Source: Vermamoeba vermiformis
Taxonomy: Eukaryota; Tubulinea; Echinamoebida
Assembly: GCA_045837725.1 (NCBI GenBank)
Contig: JBEWZL010000119.1
Coordinates: forward strand, 62,001 to 126,000
Direction of reading: 5' to 3'
Length of the DNA: 64,000 nucleotides
Shown: positions 57,552 through 64,000 of the stretch, in pieces
Layout of the letters: every line of letters begins with the position of its first letter
Position numbering within the stretch: position 1 is the stretch's first letter
Notes under the pieces: model-generated
Told to the model about the DNA's origin: nothing
The model's input: the letters and a program-made list of their open reading frames with translations, nothing else
The model's database searches: none
Position numbers and translations under genes: made by a program

Positions 57552-59350
57552 ATGACATCTTTAGGTAAGTATAAATAGAAAGTTATTGTTTTTACGCTTA
57601 AGATATTTTATTTTGCAAATTGAACTAAGCAACGATTTAATAGACATCCCGGCGAGCTTGCTTGCCTCAGATTTAACCGCTGAGAATGGTCCAGTGCAAA
57701 AAGTAAGTAAATAATTTTTATATATCGATTTTTCTCGTTTATTTGAGCTAAGGAACTAATCCAGAAACAGATCAAGGCATCGAAGGATGTTGGCAAAGAA
57801 AACGTGACCGTAGCAACGAAGCAAGAGTACAAAAAGCCTGCCGATCGAAAACGCAAGCTGCCATTACAAGACTCAGAAGCGCCGAGACCGCAAAAACGCG
57901 CCAAGATCGAGAAATCTGAGGAGATCCTCGCCGCCAAGCCAGATCCGCTCGCAGCCGATTTAAAAGCCGAACTTAAGGACTTATTATTCAAGTCTGATCT
58001 AAACCTACACTTAAGCACTGAAGATGCCAAGACTGAACTCGCGATCGATCCCGAGCTCTTGCAATCCCCAGACAAGTTTAAAACACCCGTCAAAGCTGAA
58101 ACACCTAGTAAAACTATTACACCAGTCAAGGCAGAGTCAACTCCGGTCAAAACAGAACCACATCCGTTTGATATTCAGCAAGGCATCGAAATATCTAAAA
58201 TCACCGAAGAATCTCGGCTATTTTTAGGCAATGCCGATGTGGCCAGTAATTCTGCATGGTACGTCTTAATTACAGAATAATATTTCTACCGATTACTAAC
58301 GCCATGTCTTTATTTAAATGCAGGTTATTATCAGCGAATGTAACGCACATTGTTAACGTGGCCTCAGAGGTCCCGAATTACTACGAGAAGATATTTTTTA
58401 ACGACGATGAATTCCAGTTTACGTACAGAAAGTAAGTTACGCGATACCCGAGTTGACACGTGTCACGTTGACTAATTGGATCTTGTTTAGGGAGCCATTT
58501 AATGATAGCGAACACGAAAATATAATGCCCAAGCTGCACGATTTAACAGATTTCATTAAGAAAGGCCTTGACGCAGGCAGTGTATTAGTGCACTGCAAGA
58601 TGGGTCAATCGAGATCTGTCAGCATTATTTACGCCTATTTAATTAAGCACGGAGGGTACGTACAGCGATATTGCCTTATTTGGAAATAACGGAGCCTAAT
58701 TTTCCTAATACAGAATGACACTACAGTTAGCGAAGAGATTTATCGAAGAGGAATTGAAAATTTTGACTAAATTGAACAATGGGTTTAAGAGGCAGTTGAT
58801 GGAGTTTGAAAAAGAAATTAGAAACGTGACTGAAGCCTCGCACGACTTTTTTGTGTTGCCCAAGCGGATCTCAACGCCGCCAGCGCAGTTCAGGACCCTC
58901 GATCACTTTGTAAGTGCCACTGACACGCTCTATATGATGCAATCTAACCATGTGAATCCCTAGTCACAGAAGAGCAGGAGTTTGAACAGCTCGCCTGCCA
59001 CGCCACAACGTCGAGTCAATTCAGCCTCACCACGCAAGACACCAACTGGACGCAAGACGAACTCGGCGCGCAAGGCCAAAGCCAACACGAACAAGTTGTT
59101 GCGTGCTGCAGTTGGTGTGCCGAGTGTGAAAGATATGCTCGAGCGACAGTTGCACCAAAATCCGTCAAGCACGCAGACGAGTAATAACAATAATGTGAAT
59201 AGTAGCGATATTAATAACAACAATAATAATGTGAATAGTACTAATTCAAAGAGCGATAGTGAAAGCTCGCATAGTGATAGTGAGTCTACGCCTAGCTTGC
59301 CTGAAGGTGTGCGGATCTCACTCAAACTTAGCGGTGTAAAATATAAATAA
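57552..59350 (+). CDS. Dual-specificity protein phosphatase
   Basis: Cys-based phosphatase. Exons 57552-57564, 57644-57702, 57771-58258, 58324-58431, 58491-58655, 58714-58909, 58964-59350; 471 aa. The N-terminal half is basic and disordered with TP sites (FKTPVKAETPSKTITPVK). The catalytic domain spans about 170-320: ESRLFLGNADVASNSAWLLSANVTHIVNVASEVPNYY, EPFNDSEHENIMPKL (general-acid region) and the signature VLVHCKMGQSRSVSIIYAYL, a perfect HCxxGxSRS loop. The C-terminal tail is basic, Ser/Asn-rich, with poly-Asn runs. No kinase-interaction motif is obvious, so the substrate is unknown. The very short exon 1 (13 nt) supplies only MTSL. Intron 4 has TGACACGTGTCA and intron 5 a CArG palindrome. 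Confidence 0.9.
58454..58465. promoter_or_regulatory. TGACACGTGTCA palindrome, phosphatase intron 4
   Basis: Exact 12-mer in a 59-nt intron. Confidence 0.6.
58671..58686. promoter_or_regulatory. Mcm1/CArG palindrome, phosphatase intron 5
   Basis: TTGCCTTATTTGGAAA, full TTNCC(A/T)6GGNAA match, in a 58-nt intron. CCTTATTTGG is a classical CArG core. Confidence 0.55.
59182..59240. repeat. Imperfect AAT/AAC repeat coding for poly-Asn
   Basis: AATAATGTGAATAGTA occurs twice among AAT/AAC codons in the phosphatase tail, giving two NNNNVNS-type units. Confidence 0.7.
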
Positions 59351-59701
59351 TAACAAAAGGCAAGTTGAAAAACGAAAGCATATTATTTTTGCAATACCTG
59401 ATAATGGGCATATATTTGATAATTAATCAGGCAAAGGATGTCATGCTTAATTACTTACTTGTTAGATCTCGTGCTCTTCATTAGCGAAAGCGTGACGCCA
59501 AGGTTTTTCAGCAAGACTAGTCCACTTTCTCAGAAGAAAGCTACCACGAATGTTCCTGCTAGTTACAGAAATGGATAAAAAGATATTTTCGTGCACAACG
59601 TGGGACCGCGAAAATTCGAAAATTTTATGGCTAAACCGGATATAAATAACTGAGGCTATAATATTAAGTTCCTGATCGTGTCAAAGCAACAACACATCAT
59701 T
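59351..59701. promoter_or_regulatory. Intergenic with a TATA-like box before the small membrane protein
   Basis: About 350 bases with no exon; TATAAATA at 59641-59648 lies about 60 bases before the ATG at 59702. Confidence 0.5.
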
Positions 59702-60043
59702 ATGCGATTGGATGTTTATCACTTGGCCTACTTGGGCCTTTGGGGTGGCTACTTAGTCGCATTGACGATCTACTTCGTGCTGAAGATGTGCATTCAACGA
59801 AGACCCAATCCTGAAGCTGGAGAAAAAACGAAGCTACTCGAATCCGGAAAACAATCCACTGCAGCTCCAGGTCAAGGCACCGTCATTCCAGTCAGTTGCG
59901 GGGATCGGTTCTGTATTGGTCCAATCTTTCTCTCATCGAAGCCATATATCACTACACGCACATTCATCATTTGGTACATCACTTGCTTTATTTTGATGTC
60001 GGCGTTACTTGGCGTCGGCTTTTTTTTCCTGTATCGGATCTAA
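59702..60043 (+). CDS. Small two-pass membrane protein
   Basis: Not recognised. One exon of 113 aa. TM1 is about residues 9-30 (LAYLGLWGGYLVALTIYFVLKMC). A cytosolic or lumenal loop follows with a K-T-K-L-L-E-S motif and two Cys (SCGDRFC). TM2 is about 88-110 (TFIIWYITCFILMSALLGVGFFFLY), ending RI. Start chosen as the first Met; a TATA-like box lies at a suitable distance. It may belong to an orphan family. No localisation signal beyond the two helices. Confidence 0.62.
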   Translation: MRLDVYHLAYLGLWGGYLVALTIYFVLKMCIQRRPNPEAGEKTKLLESGKQSTAAPGQGTVIPVSCGDRFCIGPIFLSSKPYITTRTFIIWYITCFILMSALLGVGFFFLYRI

Positions 60044-60163
60044 ACATAACTAACACGTCAAAATAAACACCCATTTATTGCCCTAGCTACGCACCAAAGA
60101 TATTATCTATCGCCTTAATAGCCGTAACAAGTTGCATAACGTCAAGTTTTGATCGCTGGCACG

Positions 60164-61952
60164 TCAGATCAAATGTGAAAAGATCTGTGTCCACATTTCG
60201 AGCGGAAAATTCGTGTTATTGCATCTCTTGATATTATTATATAGCACCACCATATCCATGTATCTTCTGTTGTTATTGCGAAGGATCAAATCGACTTCGT
60301 AAGCATCGGAGAGCGGAGCGAACTGCCACAGTGAGATCGAAGCGTGAGTTGTGTCATTTAAAAATATTTCAACCACGTTATCAAGGCTTATTGGAGTTAT
60401 TTCCAAATATAGTAATGTCGTATTGATCTTCAGAACTTGCATCAAACGCTTGAAAGACTGATCGCTGACTCCAAAGTCCTTGCTTGACCCCACTTGGATA
60501 ATTAGGCTGCGTATCGTCTTATTCTTGAGTAACATATTCCATATAGACTGATAATTGTCGTTAATCGAAATATGGCGCAGATCCAATTTCTGAATCTTGG
60601 TGTTTTGTTCCATTACTCGCATGAATTCTATCGTATCATTGTTTTTGAACGAATCGGTGCTAACAATTCTGAGTACTCGCACGTTGTTATTTGGCGAATT
60701 GAGTCCTTGAATGAGCAGATCCACATCAAATTCCGTTGAGATCAGTTCGAGTTTGGTCAACTGAACGGTTTTGAGCATTTGACAAAGTGCCATATGCAAG
60801 TCCTTGCTTGGAAGTGATGGCGTGCGACGCATACATAGATCGGGACCAAATTCTAGTGCTTTGAGGTTTCGTTTGGGATTGTCAATGACACTTTGACATA
60901 TTGACAGGGCGTTGGTAGCATACAAGCTGATTTCAACGAGTGTTGTGTTCACTTTGAATGCGTCTAATAAATCCTGTGTGATCGTTAAATCAGCCACCGT
61001 GAGTGACTTGAGCGTTGTATTTTTTGTTAAAAAACGGCCAAGTTGAGTTTGAAAGTCTGTAAATTTTGTCAACGTTAACTTTGTAAGCTTTGTGTTGTTG
61101 TCCAATATATCAAAAAAAACTTCCATTTGCTCGCCATTCTGAGAATTATTTCCTCCTAGTTCCAGAACTTGTAAATTGTTCGAGGTGGTTGGTAACGTTA
61201 GAGGTTTTAGTAATGAAAAGTCACATCCGGGCTGCATGAATCCCATATGTAGCTGCGTTAAAGACGTGTTTAATACTATTGCAGGAAATACGTAGTTGTT
61301 TGCCGTGGCTGCGCCAAATGAAAATTCCAAAGATCGGATTGTAGATGAGTTTTTAAGCAGATCCGAGAATTGTGGCAAAGACTTATCTGAAAAGCTACCA
61401 TATCGACAAAGTATATGTAATTCTGCCTTAGATGTTTGAATAAACTTGATGTCTTCTTTTAAGCCGAGTTCGGTGATAGTGATCTTCTTCAAGGACGGTA
61501 TCTTTTGCAATCCTTTGTATAATTCTGCGCCATTCTCTTTGCCGAGCCAACCATCAAATATTAGTTCTGTTATTGATGGAATTGCGCGGATCAGCTTGCA
61601 AAAATCATATGGGACTTTTTTTGAGACACGACAATCAACTACCATGGTCTTTAAATTCCTGAGTTTTTCTGTATTTTTGCTTTTTTTAAGGTATTTAATA
61701 ATGTCATGTACGTCCTCGGCAACCATGCTGGTCCACTTCATGCATCTGATTTTTTGAATGTCGACGCCATTTAAATATTCGTTGGCGGAGGCTCCTTTTC
61801 TCTTAGTCCACATCAAAGTCTCCTGTATGTATTATTTCTAATTAAATTATGCAACAAAAGTTGTTTCGACCGCGGGATCAGCGCAACGCGGCTCTAATAA
61901 CGTTTCGATTCATAACTCGTACCAAAAAATTATACTGACGATCCGGATCCAT
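60164..61952 (-). CDS. Leucine-rich-repeat protein ending in an F-box-like motif
   Basis: Exons 61952-61923 and 61822-60164 give 562 aa; exon 1 (MDPDRQYNFL) joins in phase 0 to ETLMWTKRKG. The body is built of irregular LRRs of the ribonuclease-inhibitor kind: LRNLKTMVVDCRV, SLKKITITELGL, TIRSLEFSFGA, TLKSLTVADLTI, TKIQKLDLRHISI, TTLLYLEITPISL. The protein ends abruptly with NFPLEMWTQIFSHLI, which reads like the first helix of an F-box (PxE.w..IfshL). F-boxes normally lie at the N-terminus and span about 45 residues; here only the opening part is present at the very C-terminus. Either an exon with the rest is missed, or it is a relic or a short docking motif. Confidence 0.7.
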
Positions 61953-62350
61953 TATTTGGGTGTGCTGTTCAACTCGTGTCGCGTAAACAAAAAAAGACAA
62001 ATAGGGTTTGTTTATTTCCGAGCGACAAAGATTGAAACAGCACGAAGTAAGGTTATTACATCGTAAGGAATAGAACTTGTAAGGTCTATGTCTTCGCCGA
62101 TTCTCAAAGGACCAGATCCAATCGGAGTCGAATGACACACGCCTAAAAAAAAAAAAGATTGTCCTTCAACGGCGTCGAGCAAGTGTTGCAAGGTATACTT
62201 CTATTGCCAAGGTCTATCTCGGATATACTATTTGTTGCAAAATCGGTTTGGGGGTTGAGTTCACGTTCATGAAATTAGTGAGTTTCACCGCCGAACAGAT
62301 AAATAAAGTAAAAATTCATTCGGAAATATAATCTTACGACAACAGCAAAG
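61953..62350. other. Divergent promoter of LRR and P450 genes
   Basis: About 400 bases. A run of 12 A at about 62144-62155 follows an AT-poor block; no exon or RNA gene identified. Confidence 0.45.
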
Positions 62351-64000
62351 ATGCTAACTATTGCGATCGTATTATCGGCGATTGCCGTTCTCGTTACGTG
62401 GCTCTACAGCCGCATCCCTAAACGACTCCCGCAACACTTGCCAGGATGGAGCATGTTAGAGTCTATGATGAACCTAAGAAAATTTAGAAAAGCGATACTT
62501 GATTCTACGAAGACTGGGGCGAAATGGTGGCGAATGTACATTATTGGCCAAGAAACACTGATCGCGACGCATCCTGACACTGTAAAGGTTCGTTGTTACT
62601 GAAACATAATTATTTACTATGCTTTAGCATTTATACTAATATTCTTGATTTTTAAATTTAGTTAGTATTGACGCATCCAGAAATTTTTCCTAAGCAAGAC
62701 ATCCCTGCCTTCTCTAAGAAGATGGCTCGTATATTTGGCAAAAATTTATTGACTTTGAACGGGGATGACTGGCAGTAAGTGCATGGCGAAGCTGAATATG
62801 AAATTTAAATTTCTGGAACTGAGCTTGGACTTTTAAAGGAATCATCGACGTGCCCTGAGCCCGGCTTTCCATTATGACGCTGTTAAGAGTTTTATTCCCT
62901 TATTTGTCAAGAAAACAAACGAATTATTGGAGATCTGGAAAGGAATCGAAGACAAACCCGTCTTTGCCCAGCCCACCTGGATGCCTAAATACACTCTCGA
63001 TGTCCTGAGTATGTTAAATTAGACCTTATTATTAGAATATCTGGACATCTGACACAATTCTCATTTTCTAAGGCACATCCGTCTTTGGCTACGATTTTCG
63101 TGCTATCTATGGAAACGAAGACAGCGAGCTTGATGCCTATTATACTTCCGTTAATTATGGTGTCAAGCCACTTCAAATTGCCCGCATTCTGGTGCGTATT
63201 TTGATACACAACAATCAGGATACAAAACTAATTCGCTTGAAGTTATCGCTCATCACTCACGTCCCTTTGACTTGGGATCTCGATGCCGCCGTCGGAGTTA
63301 TGGACAACTTTTGCCGCAAACTGATTCTCGTAAGAGCTGCACTATGATGATGCTGTTCAGCACCGGGATCTGACTTCTTTTACTAGGAACACGAGCGAAA
63401 CTTGGACAAGACAGATAAAGACCCTAATAAGTTTGACATTGTTGATATGATGCTGCAAGCTGAACCTAAACTTACCATTGACGAGGTATTAAATAACAAT
63501 TTCAGATCCGTCTTGCTACCGCCACTTTAGCTCATATTTTCACTTACAGATGGTTTCTGATGTCTTCTTATTCTTCGTGGCTGGTCACGAGACGACGTCT
63601 TCAGCACTCTCGTGGTTGTTATACTACTTGGCACAATATCCTGAGATCCAAGAGAAGGCACGAAAAGAGGCTCAAACAGTGCTTCAAGGACAAGAGTTCA
63701 CTGCCGCACATTTACGCGAATTTACTTACATCTCCATGGTACTCAAAGAGAATATGCGCATTCAACCTCCCATCGCTGCTTTGTCCACCAGAAAGTGCGC
63801 TCAAGACACCGAGTTTGAAGGCATTAAAATTCCTGCTGGCGTAAGTCACAACACTTCTGATATTGATAAATATAATGCTAACGTGCACTAGACTCGTATT
63901 GGACTTGGATTCGAAGCTGTGCATCACAACCCTCAGTTCTGGCCGGAGCCAGACAAGTTCATTCCCGAACGATTTGAACTCAAGAAAGGCGAGTCTATTC
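62351..64000 (+). CDS. Cytochrome P450 (CYP3/CYP4-like), 3' end outside window
   Basis: Membrane-bound monooxygenase. Exons 62351-62587, 62662-62774, 62839-63008, 63073-63329, 63387-63485, 63550-63840, 63892->64000; 425 residues seen. N-terminal ER anchor (LTIAIVLSAIAVLVTWLYSRI) followed by a Pro-rich hinge (PKRLPQHLPGW). The C-helix WxxxR motif reads DDWQNHRRAL, the I helix FFVAGHETTSSALSW (AGxxT), and the K helix VLKENMRIQPP (ExxR). The PERF motif region is FWPEPDKFIPERFEL. The haem Cys loop lies beyond the window. The AGHETTS I-helix and the PERF region place it in the CYP3/CYP4 clan, the type that oxidises fatty acids, sterols or xenobiotics. Two introns start GTTCG or GTATT, slightly unusual donors. 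Confidence 0.93.

Overview
This window is nuclear DNA from an intron-rich unicellular eukaryote. Nearly every gene is cut by short introns, mostly about 45-100 nt. They begin GTAAG/GTACG/GTGCG, carry a CTAAC/CTAAT/CTGAC-like branch site and end in YAG. Genes sit on both strands with a few tens to a few hundred bases between them. The gene set (Pol I, SNAPc, PRC2, SMU1, SURF6, Trm1, ADP-dependent glucokinase, LRR-phosphatase, secreted NIDO-GH81 glucanase) fits a free-living amoeboid or other phagotrophic protist. Amoebozoa is my best guess, but the sequence does not prove it. I rebuilt 31 protein-coding genes exon by exon; each model was checked for splice phase and for a total length divisible by three. 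I recognised no tRNA, rRNA, snRNA, CRISPR array or transposon.

Layout. 1-21.4 kb is mostly nuclear information processing: Pol I subunit RPA2 (3' end), the Polycomb protein EED, a small membrane protein, a kinesin-6, SMARCAL1, SNAPC4, a metallo-beta-lactamase hydrolase, tRNA methyltransferase Trm1, the nucleolar protein NOLC1/SRP40 and a long helical-repeat protein. 21.4-34.1 kb holds a disordered Ser-Pro protein and then a run of secretory-pathway genes: a NIDO-NIDO-GH81 beta-1,3-glucanase, a pepsin-like protease, a Cys-rich surface protein and a DUF7906-type membrane protein, with a zinc-ribbon gene between them. 34.2-47 kb: spliceosomal SMU1, ornithine aminotransferase, SURF6, a small tail-anchored protein, a secreted MRH-like protein and an LRR-PP2C phosphatase. 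47-64 kb: peroxisomal AMACR-type racemase, an intronless ankyrin-like gene, ADP-dependent glucokinase, a zinc alcohol dehydrogenase, a PX protein, a dual-specificity phosphatase, a two-pass membrane protein, an LRR protein ending in an F-box-like motif, and a cytochrome P450 cut by the window end.

The strongest unexplained signal is not a gene. Three palindromic motifs recur inside genes, mainly within short introns: the exact 12-mer TGACACGTGTCA (8 copies), a MADS/Mcm1-type CArG palindrome TTNCC(A/T)6GGNAA (7 full matches plus several near matches), and the MEF2-type CTA(A/T)4TAG (at least 8). Random sequence would give almost none of the first two. Several introns of the SNAPC4 gene carry two classes at once, and some CArG and MEF2-type sites overlap the 3' splice site.

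Three gene models contain a single apparent frameshift (near 12.97 kb, 28.80 kb and 33.64 kb) with conserved protein on both sides. They may be recent lesions or assembly errors.
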